Counted from the first letter of the stretch, positions 21,615 to 31,730 are shown. The stretch: 64,000 bases of DNA from Bartonella sp. CM31XJBT (GCF_028618555.1 NZ_JAQITD010000001.1:124001-188000); one strand, 5' to 3'. Notes: a model not told the origin generated them from the sequence alone. Translations and numbers: made by a program.

Positions 21615-22297
21615 AACAGCCTTTATCTAATCCTAATTTACACAATAATTCTGAAAAAAAAATGAATAACAATAAAAAAAAATCTCTCTCACCAACACTT
21701 AAGTTTCTTTTGGAAATGGGTCCATTGGTTGCCTTCTTTTTTGCCAATTATAAGGGAGAATGGCTGATAAAAAACATTGGATTTTTTCAAAATTTTAACA
21801 AATCTATTTTCCCTGCAACAGCTATTTTCATGGTAGCGATAATTATTTCCCTAAGCTTATCATGGATCCTTGCAAGACAAATTCCTATTATGCCTCTTAT
21901 TTCGGGAATATTTGTTTTAGTTTTTGGCTTTCTAACTCTCTGGCTTCATAATGAAACTTTCATAAAAATGAAACCGACAATCATTAATAGCTTATTTGCT
22001 TTTATACTTTTTGGTGGGATGTTTTTTAAAAAACCACTTTTACGTTATGCTCTTGATTCTACCTTAAAACTTGATGATTTAGGTTGGCAAAAACTTACCT
22101 ATCGTTGGGCGTTTTTTTTCATTTTTCTTGCCCTTTTGAATGAAATAATTTGGCGTAATTTTAGCGATAATTTCTGGACAAGTTTCAAAGTATTTGGCGT
22201 CATGCCTATAACAGTCCTTTTCATGCTTACCCAAATGCCTATAATTATAAAACATTCAAAAGGACTTTTTACAGAAGAGGACAAATCTGATTCTTAA
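21611..22297 (+). CDS. yciB: Inner-membrane septation protein YciB/IspZ
   Basis: A 228-residue polytopic protein of the YciB/IspZ family, with the conserved core L-K-F-L-L-E-M-G-P-L and about six hydrophobic segments, including N-E-I-I-W-R-N-F near residue 177. The N-terminal 27 residues are polar and Lys/Asn-rich, and an internal methionine at residue 18 is an alternative start. YciB affects cell-envelope integrity and septation; the mechanism is unclear. It is coupled to ftsY by a 4-base overlap, an arrangement common in Hyphomicrobiales. Confidence 0.9.
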   Translation: MKQPLSNPNLHNNSEKKMNNNKKKSLSPTLKFLLEMGPLVAFFFANYKGEWLIKNIGFFQNFNKSIFPATAIFMVAIIISLSLSWILARQIPIMPLISGIFVLVFGFLTLWLHNETFIKMKPTIINSLFAFILFGGMFFKKPLLRYALDSTLKLDDLGWQKLTYRWAFFFIFLALLNEIIWRNFSDNFWTSFKVFGVMPITVLFMLTQMPIIIKHSKGLFTEEDKSDS

Positions 22298-22359
22298 AAA
22301 AATCACCACTACCGATTATTTTATAGATTCATCGCCAAACACTGTTCGGGAGAAAAAAT

Positions 22360-23121
22360 ATGTTGATTGAACAGTTTATTTGTCGAGAAGACAATTTTGG
22401 TATACTCATTCATGATGAAAAAAGTGGTATGACAGCTGCAATAGATGCTCCTGAAAGCAAAGCGATCCACAATGCTTTAAAGCGCCACAATTGGACACTT
22501 AACACTATTTTTGTAACTCATCATCATCACGACCATGTAGAAGCCCTATCAGAATTAAAACAAGTTTACAACGCTATGGTTATCGGGCCAGAAGCAGAAA
22601 AAGAAAAGATCAATTATCTTGATCAAACACTTCAACCTGATGAAAGTTTTTCTTTTGGCACACACCTGCTTTTAGCTCTTTCAACACCTGGTCATACTTT
22701 AGGCGCATTATCTTACTATTTTCCTGAGAAGAGTTTACTCTTTGCTGGAGATACACTTTTTTCATTGGGCTGTGGACGTCTTTTCGAAGGAACACCTGCA
22801 CAAATGTTAAATTCTTTAAAAAAACTTCGTAAACTTCCTGATGAAACACTTCTCTATTGTGGACATGAATATACAAAAAATAACGCTCTTTTCGCACTAA
22901 CAATTGACCCACATAATAAAAAACTCCACCAAAGAATAGAGGAAGTTTTTTTGCTACGTGCAAAAAACGCTATGACTTTACCTGTCACTTTAGGGCAAGA
23001 AAAAGCCACCAATCCCTTTCTCCGCTGGGATGATAGTGTGTTGCGAAGGAACCTTGTAATGGAAGAAGAAACAGATGAAGAAGTTTTTGCTGAAATTCGA
23101 AGAAGAAAGGATAATTTTTAA
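22360..23121 (+). CDS. gloB: Hydroxyacylglutathione hydrolase (glyoxalase II)
   Basis: A 253-residue metallo-beta-lactamase-fold hydrolase. The metal motif T-H-H-H-H-D-H is near residue 53, further ligands are in T-P-G-H-T and F-A-G-D-T-L-F, and the C-terminal substrate-binding part has C-G-H-E-Y-T and N-P-F-L-R. It hydrolyses S-lactoylglutathione in methylglyoxal detoxification. GGGAGAAAA precedes the ATG. Its last 17 codons are repeated, slightly diverged, 694 bp further on, in front of the second small secreted protein, which marks a tandem duplication. Confidence 0.95.
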   Translation: MLIEQFICREDNFGILIHDEKSGMTAAIDAPESKAIHNALKRHNWTLNTIFVTHHHHDHVEALSELKQVYNAMVIGPEAEKEKINYLDQTLQPDESFSFGTHLLLALSTPGHTLGALSYYFPEKSLLFAGDTLFSLGCGRLFEGTPAQMLNSLKKLRKLPDETLLYCGHEYTKNNALFALTIDPHNKKLHQRIEEVFLLRAKNAMTLPVTLGQEKATNPFLRWDDSVLRRNLVMEEETDEEVFAEIRRRKDNF

Positions 23122-23123
23122 CC

Positions 23124-23621
23124 ATGCTTAAGTTCGTATTACGTTTGTTTCTCCTTTTTCTTTTCGTGATACATATTCAACTAACAAGAGCAGAGGAAAA
23201 GGAAACAGATAATTCTTCTCTTATATCCCCTCTCGTTGCAAATTATCCCTTAACAGAAGATTTTTTTTTAAAACTGGAAAAAATTGAAAAAGAATGTGAA
23301 AATTTACTTCCAGAAACAAAAAATGATCTTATCACTTATGATTCTAGTATCCACTCTAATATTGAAAACTACACTACCTATATTTCTAGTAAACCAAAAC
23401 TTATGAATATTTTTAAAAAAAATAATATCAAACCAGAAGATTTTGCTGCTGGAACCTTAGTACTTAAAGAAATATCCGCGCTTCTCATATTTGCACCTGA
23501 AAAGGAATATTCTACTGAGAAAAATATTATATTTCTAAACAATCTTGAATTTGTTAAAAAACATTTTTACAAAGCAACAATTCTTTTAGATAGCTGTGAA
23601 AAACTCATTTTGAGCAACTAA
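23124..23621 (+). CDS. Small secreted protein of unknown function, copy 1
   Basis: A 165-residue protein with a signal peptide (hydrophobic residues 4-18, likely cleavage after T-R-A) and a mostly helical, Glu/Lys-rich mature part containing two cysteines. I do not recognise a family. It starts 2 bp after the gloB stop. It is a paralogue of the next gene: both share A-N-Y-P-L-T-E near residue 38, L-K-L-E-K-I, and L-E-F-V-K near the end. The mature part is probably periplasmic or exported. It may be restricted to this lineage. Confidence 0.7.
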   Translation: MLKFVLRLFLLFLFVIHIQLTRAEEKETDNSSLISPLVANYPLTEDFFLKLEKIEKECENLLPETKNDLITYDSSIHSNIENYTTYISSKPKLMNIFKKNNIKPEDFAAGTLVLKEISALLIFAPEKEYSTEKNIIFLNNLEFVKKHFYKATILLDSCEKLILSN

Positions 23622-23764
23622 TCAGTTATGAAATGTTAGAAAATATCACCCCTTTAATCTAATAAAGAAGTCAGTGCATTAAAAAATCACCGTATTTTTA
23701 TCATTCCTAATAATTGTTTTTATTTCGATTATATTTACAAATGTTTTTCTAAAAATAAAGAATA

Positions 23765-23815
23765 ACAGACGGAAAAGTATTTATTGAAATTCAAAAAAGA
23801 AAGGATAATTTTTAG
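23765..23815 (+). pseudogene. Duplicated 3' tail of gloB
   Basis: These 17 codons read T-D-G-K-V-F-I-E-I-Q-K-R-K-D-N-F-stop. The end of gloB (23071-23121) reads T-D-E-E-V-F-A-E-I-R-R-R-K-D-N-F-stop. The segment lies directly ahead of the second small secreted gene, just as the gloB end lies ahead of the first. It is a scar of the tandem duplication and supplies that gene's ribosome-binding region. Confidence 0.8.
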
Positions 23816-23817
23816 TC

Positions 23818-24285
23818 ATGTTTAAACTTCTATTGTGTTTTTTCTTCATTTTTCCTTTTGTATCATACGCTCAAGAAAAAAAACAAGAAATAGATGATCC
23901 TTCTTTTATACCGCCTTTCATTGCAAATTATCCCTTAACAGAAAATATTCTTTTAAAGCTGGAAAAAATCAAAGCAGAATGTAGAAATTTATCTTCAGAA
24001 CCAGAACAAACAAATACAAAAAGTGATATCAATACTTATGATGATCATATTGAAAAATATGCTGCCTATATTTCTAATAATCCAAAACTTGTGAATATTT
24101 TAAAAGAAAATAATATCACACCAAAAGATTTTATTGTTGCTCACTTAGCACTTAAAGCGACATTATATGTACTTACTGATGAGGAAAATTATACTTATGA
24201 AAAAAACTCTTTACCTTCAAGAAATCTAGAATTTGTTAAAGAACATATGTATAGAATAATCCAAATTTTAAGAGATAACTGTTAA
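23818..24285 (+). CDS. Small secreted protein of unknown function, copy 2
   Basis: A 155-residue paralogue of the preceding gene. The signal peptide covers residues 1-18 with likely cleavage after S-Y-A. The mature part keeps the shared blocks I-A-N-Y-P-L-T-E, L-L-K-L-E-K-I-K-A-E-C and L-E-F-V-K, but has diverged elsewhere. It starts right after the copied gloB tail. No known domain is visible. It converges with parB, with 21 bp between their ends and no evident terminator. Confidence 0.7.
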   Translation: MFKLLLCFFFIFPFVSYAQEKKQEIDDPSFIPPFIANYPLTENILLKLEKIKAECRNLSSEPEQTNTKSDINTYDDHIEKYAAYISNNPKLVNILKENNITPKDFIVAHLALKATLYVLTDEENYTYEKNSLPSRNLEFVKEHMYRIIQILRDNC

Positions 24286-24306
24286 AAATCTTTTTATAAC
24301 AATTGA

Positions 24307-25203
24307 TTAACTTTGTAAACGCCGACAAATTTCATCTAATTGTTCTAATGAAGAGTAATGTATTTTTAAATCGCCACCTTTTTTACCATGTCGAATAATA
24401 ACTTTCATTCCTATCACATCTGCAAGTAATTTTTCTAAAGATTTTGTTTCAGCATCTTTTTCCGTATTGGTACGCTTTTTAGTTTTAGGATTGGCTTTCT
24501 CATATGCAAGTATTTCTGTTTGACGTACTGAAAGCCCTTCACGAATAATTTTCTCAGCTAAATTTTGTGGATCATCAACGGTTATAAGACAACGTGCATG
24601 ACCAGCAGAAAGTTGTCCATCCGTTAAGAATTGTTGTACTCTTTCTGGAAGTTTTAATAAACGAAGCGTATTTGCAACATGACTACGACTTTTTCCAATA
24701 ACTTGTGCTAAATCTACTTGTGTATAATCATGCTCATTCAAAAGCATCTCATATCCTTTTGCTTCTTCGATAGGATTAAGATCTGCCCGCTGAACATTTT
24801 CAATAATAGCCAATTCCAAAGCGGTTTTATCGTCCACATCACGAATAATAACGGGTAATTGACTTAAATTTGCACGTTGTGCTGCACGCCAGCGCCGTTC
24901 ACCCGCAATCAATTCAAACCGATGAGGATGATCTCTTAAAGGCCTTACAATAACCGGTTGAACCACACCGTGTTGACGAATTGATTGTGCCAAATTATCA
25001 AGCTCTGTTTCAGTAAAATGACGCCGAGGATTGTGAGGATTACATGAAATAGATTCAATAGAAATAAATCGCTCAGAAATACTACCGGATTCATTTAATT
25101 TATCAAAGCTTGATGAACGTGCAATATTGTTGTTTAAATTGATATCTCCAATCAATGCCGCTAATCCACGTCCTAGTCTTTTTTTTGAGAGATCATCATT
25201 CAT
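24307..25203 (-). CDS. parB: Chromosome-partitioning protein ParB
   Basis: A 298-residue ParB. A short N-terminal Box I-like segment (R-L-G-R-G-L-A-A-L-I-G) should contact ParA. The ParB/Noc CTP-binding domain shows the motifs G-V-V-Q-P-V-I-V-R and G-E-R-R-W-R-A. The helix-turn-helix is near residues 150-185 (T-Q-V-D-L-A-Q-V-I-G-K-S-R), and a C-terminal dimerisation domain follows. It loads on parS; three sites lie upstream at 26626, 28591 and 28653. It is the last gene of the rsmG-parA-parB set, 39 bp after parA. Confidence 0.97.
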   Translation of the reverse strand: MNDDLSKKRLGRGLAALIGDINLNNNIARSSSFDKLNESGSISERFISIESISCNPHNPRRHFTETELDNLAQSIRQHGVVQPVIVRPLRDHPHRFELIAGERRWRAAQRANLSQLPVIIRDVDDKTALELAIIENVQRADLNPIEEAKGYEMLLNEHDYTQVDLAQVIGKSRSHVANTLRLLKLPERVQQFLTDGQLSAGHARCLITVDDPQNLAEKIIREGLSVRQTEILAYEKANPKTKKRTNTEKDAETKSLEKLLADVIGMKVIIRHGKKGGDLKIHYSSLEQLDEICRRLQS

Positions 25204-25242
25204 AATTTTTCTCTTTGAATTTTTAGATTATTTTTTATATTT

Positions 25243-26040
25243 TTAAGCAGCAGCGCGTGCTTGTTTTTCACGTTGTATCATTTCTGATGCTAGACGCAAA
25301 TAAGCTTGGCTTCCAGCACATTTGAGATCATAAAGCAATACAGGTTTGCCAAAAGAAGGTGCTTCTGATACTCTTACATTTCGTGGAATAACAGTACGAT
25401 AAACTTTATCTCCCATAAAAGAACGTACATCTTCAACAACTTGATTTGAAAGGTTATTACGTCCATCATACATTGTTAGAACAATACCTTGGATTTCTAA
25501 AGATGGATTAAGTACGGATCGCACTTGTTTTACTGTTTCAAGTAATTGACTTAAACCTTCAAGTGCTAAAAATTCACACTGCATAGGTACCAAAACAGAA
25601 TCCGCGGCCCCCATAGCATTAAGTGTTAAAAGATTAAGGGAGGGAGGACAATCAATTAAAATATAATTGAATTTTTTTTCCATTTCCGGATCATCATAGA
25701 GAGCTTTACGTAAGCGTTGTATGCGATCTTTTGATGAAGAAATTTCCATTTCCACACCTAAGAGATCAAGTGTAGAGGGAACTATATAAAGATTGGGTAC
25801 AGCTGTTTTTAAAGCCGCCTGTGTAATTGAAACGCCTGAAACCAAAACATCATAAGACGATAAAGGACGGCTATTACGATCAATCCCCAAACCAGTACTT
25901 GCATTACCTTGTGGATCAACATCCATAATAAGAACATTTTCACCAATGGCTGCTAAAGCTGTTGCAAGATTAATTGCTGTGGTTGTTTTTCCGACTCCAC
26001 CCTTTTGGTTTGCAATAGCGATAATTCGTGTTTCGCTCAT
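25243..26040 (-). CDS. parA: Chromosome-partitioning ATPase ParA
   Basis: A 265-residue deviant Walker ATPase. The motif K-G-G-V-G-K-T-T starts at K13, Walker A' is followed by D-V-D-P-Q-G-N-A-S-T-G, and the Walker B region is I-L-I-D-C-P-P. It forms nucleoid-bound dimers that move ParB-parS complexes and so segregates the origin. The start follows the rsmG stop by 6 bp. The small size without an N-terminal DNA-binding domain is typical of chromosomal ParA. Confidence 0.97.
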   Translation of the reverse strand: MSETRIIAIANQKGGVGKTTTAINLATALAAIGENVLIMDVDPQGNASTGLGIDRNSRPLSSYDVLVSGVSITQAALKTAVPNLYIVPSTLDLLGVEMEISSSKDRIQRLRKALYDDPEMEKKFNYILIDCPPSLNLLTLNAMGAADSVLVPMQCEFLALEGLSQLLETVKQVRSVLNPSLEIQGIVLTMYDGRNNLSNQVVEDVRSFMGDKVYRTVIPRNVRVSEAPSFGKPVLLYDLKCAGSQAYLRLASEMIQREKQARAAA

Positions 26041-26046
26041 TTTGCT

Positions 26047-26694
26047 CTACCCTCTATATGATCGAATATGAGAAATTTCCAAAATAACAGAATTTTCATC
26101 AACTTTACTTTTATGTTTTAACAGATCAAAGTGCCAATTGGCAGAGGCATTTTTTATTTCTGTAGCGTAATCCCGACCTTTTTGCAAAAGAGCTATAGTT
26201 TTTTCTGTTAATAAAGGAAAAATAAGTTGTAAAAGAGTATTAAGCGGCGCTAATCCCCGTGCCGTTATAATATCAGACATGGGAATTTTTTGATATATAT
26301 CTTCAATCCTAGCGTGATAAACCGTTGCTGGAAGATTAAGTTGAGCAATAACTGTTCGCAAAAAAGCAACTTTTTTCCCATTACTTTCAACAAGATTAAT
26401 ATGTCCTGCTTTTTTTTCTTTCAAAAAGATAGCAATCACAATTGCAGGAAAACCTCCTCCTGATCCTAAATCACACCAATGTAAAGAATGAGCATACAAA
26501 GGAAAAATTTGTGCTGAATCTAGAATATGTCGTGTCCATAGATCTGGTATTGTTGTAGCAGATATCAAATTAATATGCGCATTCCATTGAAGTATTAAAG
26601 ACTCAAACTGAATTAAATTTTCCATTGTTTCACGTGAAACAGAAGGAACAATATTTAATAATTGTTGATATTTTTTTTCTATAGAAAAATCCAT
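26047..26694 (-). CDS. rsmG: 16S rRNA (guanine-527-N7) methyltransferase
   Basis: A 215-residue class I methyltransferase with the SAM motif D-L-G-S-G-G-G-F-P-A-I-V near residue 75 and the family segment W-N-A-H-I-N-L-I-S-A-T. It methylates G527 of 16S rRNA. Its start overlaps the last base of mnmG. A perfect parS site lies inside the coding sequence at 26626-26641 and encodes part of V-S-R-E-T near residue 20, as in other bacteria that keep a parS in this gene region. Confidence 0.96.
   Translation of the reverse strand: MDFSIEKKYQQLLNIVPSVSRETMENLIQFESLILQWNAHINLISATTIPDLWTRHILDSAQIFPLYAHSLHWCDLGSGGGFPAIVIAIFLKEKKAGHINLVESNGKKVAFLRTVIAQLNLPATVYHARIEDIYQKIPMSDIITARGLAPLNTLLQLIFPLLTEKTIALLQKGRDYATEIKNASANWHFDLLKHKSKVDENSVILEISHIRSYRG
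26626..26641. promoter_or_regulatory. parS site (perfect match), inside rsmG
   Basis: TGTTTCACGTGAAACA is a perfect 16-base palindrome identical to the bacterial parS consensus. It is 5.2 kb from the inferred origin and beside parAB, where ParB would nucleate. Confidence 0.93.
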
Positions 26695-28562
26695 TAAGCT
26701 GTTTTAGCCTTTTCACGTCGTTGACGTTGAATATATGTAATAATAAGAGATAACGCAGCGGGTGTCATGCCATCAATTTTTTGTGCATCAGCAATTGAAC
26801 GCGGCGATACTTCTTTAATTTTTGATTTAAGTTCATTTGAAAGACCTGAAATTGCCTGAATATCAAGAGAAGAAGGAATTTCTAAACGCTCATCTCTCTG
26901 AAGAGAAGCAATATCTTGTGCTTGTTTATCTAAATAAACCGCATATTGTGCTTCAATTTCTAAAGATTCTGCTGTTTTAGAATCAATTTTTTGTAATTGT
27001 GGCCAAAAATCTGAAAGACGCTCTAAGGTCATATGAGGATAAGCAAGAAAATCATAAGCCGAACGCCGAATTCCATCATGATTAACATGTAATCCATGAG
27101 CAGAAGCTTCATTAGGTGTTAAAAAAATACTTTGACATATTGATCGTGCTTGATCAAGCCGTTGTTGTTTTTTCTGATAACATTCCCAACGTATTTTACT
27201 CACAATACCCCATTTTTGTGCCAAAGGTGTTAAACGCGTATCAGCATTATCAGATCGTAAAGATAAACGAAATTCAGCACGTGATGTAAACATCCTATAA
27301 GGTTCACAAACACCACGTGAAACCAAATCATCAACCATAACACCAATATAAGCCGTAGATCGACTTATAAGTATTTCATCTAATTTACCTACTTTACGTG
27401 CAGCATTTAATCCAGCTAAAAGTCCTTGTGCTGCTGCTTCCTCATATCCTGTTGTACCATTAATTTGTCCTGCTAAAAATAAACCTGGTAAAGAGCGTAA
27501 TTCTAAGCTTCTCGTTAATTGTTGTGGATTAACAAAATCATATTCAATAGCATAACCAGGTTGCAAAACTATAGCATTTTCCAATCCTTCAATGGTTTTC
27601 AATAGAGAAATTTGCACATCTTCAGGAAGAGAAGTAGAAAGACCATTTGGATAAACGGTATCATCATTTAATCCTTCTGGTTCTAGAAAAATCTGATGTC
27701 CATCACGTTCTCCAAATTTAACAATTTTATCTTCAACAGAAGGACAATAACGTGGTCCTAACCCTTCAATATTTCCAGAATATAAAGCAGAACGATAAAT
27801 ATTCTCGCGAATAATTTGATGTGTTTTCTCATTTGTACGTGTTATTGCACATTCAATTTGTGGTTGTTCAATTTTCTCTGTTAAAAGAGAAAAGGGTATG
27901 GGATTTTCATCTGCTTGTTGTTTTTGGAGAGCTTCCCAAGCAATTGTTTTTTTACTCAAACGAGCAGGGGTTCCTGTTTTTAATCGACCAAGTTTTATAT
28001 GATAATTTTTTAAACGTTTAGCAAGTTTCACACTTGACTGATCCCCCATACGTCCAGCAGCCCATGTTTTATCACCAATATGAATAAAGCCATTTAAAAA
28101 TGTCCCTGTTGTTAAAACAACAGCACCAGATAAAATTATTCCTTGTTTTTTTAAAATAACACCTGATACACAATTATCTTTAACAACCAGATCAATAACT
28201 TCATCCTCAATAAGAGTAAGATTTTCTTGTTCTTTTAATAATTTTTGAATTTCTTTTTTATAAAGTTGTCTATCTGCCTGTGTTCGTGGTCCTCTTACTG
28301 CCGGTCCTTTACGTCTATTAAGTAGTCTAAACTGAATTCCAGCAGCATCTGCTGCTCTTCCCATGAGACCATCTAATGCATCTATTTCACGAACTAGATG
28401 CCCTTTTCCAAGTCCACCAATAGCAGGATTACACGACATTGTTCCCAATGCTGATATTTTATGTGTAACAAGCGCTGTTTTGGCTCCTACACGCGCTGAA
28501 GCTGAAGCTGCCTCACAGCCAGCATGACCACCACCAACAATAACAACATCATATGATTGCAT
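26694..28562 (-). CDS. mnmG: tRNA uridine 5-carboxymethylaminomethyl modification enzyme MnmG
   Basis: A 622-residue FAD protein of standard length. It starts [13 protein letters not shown] (FAD site) and carries the two family blocks [12 protein letters not shown] and [13 protein letters not shown]. The C-terminal helical domain binds MnmE. With MnmE it modifies U34 of tRNAs that read two-fold codons. It lies 106 bp downstream of mnmE; the gap contains one parS-like site, and a second abuts the mnmE stop. Confidence 0.97.
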   Translation of the reverse strand: MQSYDVVIVGGGHAGCEAASASARVGAKTALVTHKISALGTMSCNPAIGGLGKGHLVREIDALDGLMGRAADAAGIQFRLLNRRKGPAVRGPRTQADRQLYKKEIQKLLKEQENLTLIEDEVIDLVVKDNCVSGVILKKQGIILSGAVVLTTGTFLNGFIHIGDKTWAAGRMGDQSSVKLAKRLKNYHIKLGRLKTGTPARLSKKTIAWEALQKQQADENPIPFSLLTEKIEQPQIECAITRTNEKTHQIIRENIYRSALYSGNIEGLGPRYCPSVEDKIVKFGERDGHQIFLEPEGLNDDTVYPNGLSTSLPEDVQISLLKTIEGLENAIVLQPGYAIEYDFVNPQQLTRSLELRSLPGLFLAGQINGTTGYEEAAAQGLLAGLNAARKVGKLDEILISRSTAYIGVMVDDLVSRGVCEPYRMFTSRAEFRLSLRSDNADTRLTPLAQKWGIVSKIRWECYQKKQQRLDQARSICQSIFLTPNEASAHGLHVNHDGIRRSAYDFLAYPHMTLERLSDFWPQLQKIDSKTAESLEIEAQYAVYLDKQAQDIASLQRDERLEIPSSLDIQAISGLSNELKSKIKEVSPRSIADAQKIDGMTPAALSLIITYIQRQRREKAKTA

Positions 28563-28590
28563 TTAATTCATTCCGTAGAAAATATTCTAA

Positions 28591-28606
28591 GGTTTCACGT
28601 GAAACA
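28591..28606. promoter_or_regulatory. parS-like site (15 of 16)
   Basis: GGTTTCACGTGAAACA differs from the consensus only at the first base. It lies between mnmE and mnmG. Confidence 0.85.
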
Positions 28607-28652
28607 ATATATAAATTACATAATCTTTATAATCTGTCTATGAAATAATCAA

Positions 28653-28668
28653 TGTTTCACGTGAATCA
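28653..28668. promoter_or_regulatory. parS-like site (15 of 16) abutting the mnmE stop
   Basis: TGTTTCACGTGAATCA differs at one base of the right half-site. It is 46 bp from the second site, so the two could be bound together. Confidence 0.8.
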
Positions 28669-29976
28669 TTATTTACCAACACAAAATTCTGAAAAAATAA
28701 TATCAAGCAAATCTTCAACATCAATATCTCCTGTAATTTTACCAAGAAAATCACTTGCACAACGGAGATGTTCTGCACGTAAACTGAGATCAAGAGAATG
28801 ATAATTAAGAGAAAATTCAATCTCTTTAACAGCCTCCTTTAACAATTGAAGTTGTCTTTTACGTGCTGGAACAATATTTCCAATTTCAGAAGCACGATGA
28901 TGACAAAATGATTCAAGTTCTTTTATAAAATAATCAAAATTTAAACCAGTTAATGCGGAAAATTGTATAGACCAACGCTGATCATTTTTTTCATAAAGAT
29001 CAAGCTTATTGCCAACACACCATATTTCAGCCGATGTTTCTGGTAAATCAACCTGCTTAGGATTTCCTATATCATAAACCAAAATAACCAAATCAGCTTC
29101 CATAACATGCTGTTTAGCAATTTCTATTCCCATCTGTTCTATTTTATTTTCTGTTTTTCTAAAACCAGCAGTATCCGTTAAAAAAATAGGTAAACCACCA
29201 AGAATAATTCTCATTTCTAAAGCATCACGGGTTGTTCCTGCTTCTTCCGTTACAATAGCAACAGATCTTCCTGAAAGACGATTCATAATGCTTGATTTTC
29301 CAGAATTAGGAGCACCAGCAATAACAATTTTTAATCCATCACGTAAAATACTCGCACGCTCTCCTTCAGTAATATATTCTCGAAGAGAGGTACAAAGATC
29401 TTCAATATCTTTCCAAACTTTATCAGATATTGCGTTGGGAATATCTGCTTCATCAACAAAATCAAGTTCTGCCTCGATAAAAGCACGCGCCTTCATAAGC
29501 TTATGACGCCAATCACGATAAAGCGTCGTTAAATGTCCACTTGTACCCATAACAGCTAAACGCCGTTGGCTTTCCGTTTCTGCTTCTATTAAATCAGCAA
29601 GACCTTCTGCTTGAACAAGATCTAATTTTCCTTCCATAAAAGCACGACGTGAAAATTCACCTGCCTCTGCAATACGGCATCCAGAAAATGTCGATAATTC
29701 ATCGAGAAAACGATTAACAACGGCTTTTCCTCCATGTAAATGGAATTCTGCACAATCTTCCCCCGTAAAACTATGAGGAGCAGGAAAAAAAACAGTTAAA
29801 CCAGAATCTAAAAAACTACCATCACGAGCAGTAAGATTTCCATAATGCATAAAACGTGCTTTAGGTAAACGACCACAAAGCGTTTTAACTATATCTACAA
29901 CATGAGGACCAGAAAGCCGAATGACTGCAACCCCTGAAGGTAACAATCCACTCGAAACAGCAAAGATTGTATCCAC
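28669..29976 (-). CDS. mnmE: tRNA modification GTPase MnmE
   Basis: A 435-residue GTPase. The N-terminal tetrahydrofolate-binding domain starts M-D-T-I-F-A-V-S-S-G. The inserted G domain has G-A-P-N-S-G-K-S-S (about residue 225), the T-T-R-D switch and D-T-A-G-F-R. The C-terminal motif F-C-V-G-K ends the protein and carries the catalytic cysteine. It acts with MnmG on wobble uridine. It is 32 bp downstream of rho and on the same strand. Confidence 0.97.
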   Translation of the reverse strand: MDTIFAVSSGLLPSGVAVIRLSGPHVVDIVKTLCGRLPKARFMHYGNLTARDGSFLDSGLTVFFPAPHSFTGEDCAEFHLHGGKAVVNRFLDELSTFSGCRIAEAGEFSRRAFMEGKLDLVQAEGLADLIEAETESQRRLAVMGTSGHLTTLYRDWRHKLMKARAFIEAELDFVDEADIPNAISDKVWKDIEDLCTSLREYITEGERASILRDGLKIVIAGAPNSGKSSIMNRLSGRSVAIVTEEAGTTRDALEMRIILGGLPIFLTDTAGFRKTENKIEQMGIEIAKQHVMEADLVILVYDIGNPKQVDLPETSAEIWCVGNKLDLYEKNDQRWSIQFSALTGLNFDYFIKELESFCHHRASEIGNIVPARKRQLQLLKEAVKEIEFSLNYHSLDLSLRAEHLRCASDFLGKITGDIDVEDLLDIIFSEFCVGK

Positions 29977-30008
29977 AGGTCTTAATCCTAATAAAAACTT
30001 TAATGACT

Positions 30009-31274
30009 CTACGTATTCATTGAATCAAAAAATTCACTATTGTTTTTTGTTTGCTTTAATTTATCAATCAAAAATTCAATTGCATCTGTTACATTCATAG
30101 ATGCTAAAATACGACGAAGAACAAAAATTTTATGTAAATCTTGTCGTTCTACCAGAAGTTCTTCCTTACGCGTTCCTGACTTTAAAATATCCATAGCAGG
30201 GAAAATACGCTTATCAGCAACTTTTCGATCAAGAACAATTTCCGAATTACCTGTTCCTTTAAATTCTTCAAAAATAACCTCATCCATACGACTTCCTGTA
30301 TCAATCAAAGCCGTTGCAATAATGGTTAAAGATCCGCCTTCTTCAATATTACGTGCTGCACCAAAAAAACGTTTTGGACGCTGGAGAGCATTTGCATCCA
30401 CACCACCTGTTAAAACTTTACCCGAAGAAGGAACAACTGTATTATATGCACGCCCAAGACGTGTAATAGAATCGAGAAGAATAACAACATCACGCCCATA
30501 TTCAACGAGACGTTTGGCTTTTTCAATGACCATTTCTGCCACTTGTACGTGACGTATTGCTGGTTCATCAAAAGTAGAAGAAACCACTTCTCCTTTCACT
30601 GAACGCTGCATATCAGTAACTTCTTCTGGTCGTTCATCGATTAAAAGAACAATGAGATAACATTCAGGATGATTAGTGGTAATAGAATGAGCAATATTTT
30701 GAAGTAAAACTGTTTTTCCCGTCCGAGGAGGAGCTACAATTAACCCTCTTTGTCCTTTTCCCAATGGAGATATCAAATCAATCACGCGTGATGACATATC
30801 TTTCTCTGTAGGATCTTGTATTTCCATTTGGAAACGTTCATTTGAATAAAGAGGAGTAAGATTATCAAAGTGAATTTTATAACGAATCTTTTCAGGTTTT
30901 TCAAAATTAATTGTATTAATTTTAAGGAGAGCAAAATAACGTTCTCCCTCTTTTGGACTGCGTATAGGACCCTCAATTGTATCACCTGTCTTTAAAGAAA
31001 ACGACTGTATTTGTGCAGGTGAAAGATAAATATCATCAGGACCAGGAAGATAATTAGCATCAGCAGATCTCAAGAATCCAAATCCGTCTTGTAAAACTTC
31101 AACAACACCCTCTCCTATAATTTCTACGTCTTGTAGAGCAAGTTTTTTCAAGATAGCAAACATTAATTCTTGTTTGCGCATAAGGGAGGCATTTTCAACT
31201 TCTAATGTTTCAGCAAAAGAAACAAGCTCAACGGGATTTTTGCTTTTAAGTTCTTGTAGTTTCATTTTTTGCAT
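30009..31274 (-). CDS. rho: Transcription termination factor Rho
   Basis: A 421-residue hexameric RNA helicase of normal length. The N-terminal RNA-binding cold-shock domain includes D-G-F-G-F-L-R-S. The ATPase domain has [17 protein letters not shown] (Walker A) and the R-loop and Q-loop segments. The ATG at 31274 has AAAGAG 8 bases ahead; a second ATG three codons in has no such site. It is the first gene left of the inferred origin. In many relatives hemE lies between rho and the origin; here it is missing. Confidence 0.97.
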   Translation of the reverse strand: MQKMKLQELKSKNPVELVSFAETLEVENASLMRKQELMFAILKKLALQDVEIIGEGVVEVLQDGFGFLRSADANYLPGPDDIYLSPAQIQSFSLKTGDTIEGPIRSPKEGERYFALLKINTINFEKPEKIRYKIHFDNLTPLYSNERFQMEIQDPTEKDMSSRVIDLISPLGKGQRGLIVAPPRTGKTVLLQNIAHSITTNHPECYLIVLLIDERPEEVTDMQRSVKGEVVSSTFDEPAIRHVQVAEMVIEKAKRLVEYGRDVVILLDSITRLGRAYNTVVPSSGKVLTGGVDANALQRPKRFFGAARNIEEGGSLTIIATALIDTGSRMDEVIFEEFKGTGNSEIVLDRKVADKRIFPAMDILKSGTRKEELLVERQDLHKIFVLRRILASMNVTDAIEFLIDKLKQTKNNSEFFDSMNT

Positions 31275-31540
31275 GAAATATGCTCTTTGTAATGGAGAAG
31301 ATTGTTCTAAATAATTTATGGAAATTTATGAGTGAAATATTATTAAGAAAAAAATATTCTACACTCAATTTTTTTAATCTGCAAGTACCATTTATATGAA
31401 ATTTATTCCTGTAATATTAAGTAATTATATGAAAAACTTGAAAAAATATAAAATCCAAATAGTATTTAATTATTTTAATAACAAAAATGTAAGTTAAATT
31501 TATAGCATTAATGAAATGCTATTCAAAAGTATTTTTACAG

Positions 31541-31566
31541 AAATTTATATTAATAAATTTATATTA
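31541..31566. repeat. AT-rich 12-bp direct repeat, possible DNA unwinding element
   Basis: AAATTTATATTA occurs twice with a 14-base period, 61 bases left of the minus-strand DnaA box at 31627's cluster edge (60 bp before the first perfect box). Such AT-rich repeats beside DnaA boxes are the usual site of first strand opening. Confidence 0.5.
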
Positions 31567-31626
31567 AAGAAAGGATTATTCTTATTTATAACTGTGTTTA
31601 GTGTGGATTATTATTTATCCTCAATT

Positions 31627-31635
31627 TTATCCACA
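31627..31635 (+). promoter_or_regulatory. DnaA box (perfect)
   Basis: TTATCCACA matches the consensus TTATNCACA. Single-mismatch boxes lie close by at 31602-31610 (reverse strand) and 31615-31623, so three candidates fall within 34 bases. Confidence 0.75.
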
Positions 31636-31730
31636 AAAGGAAGTTAAAAAAGAATAAAAATAACACTATCTTAAAGATATTATCCCCTCTTTTTTTATAA
31701 GAGGGATTAAATTATCACAAGCATTTAATT

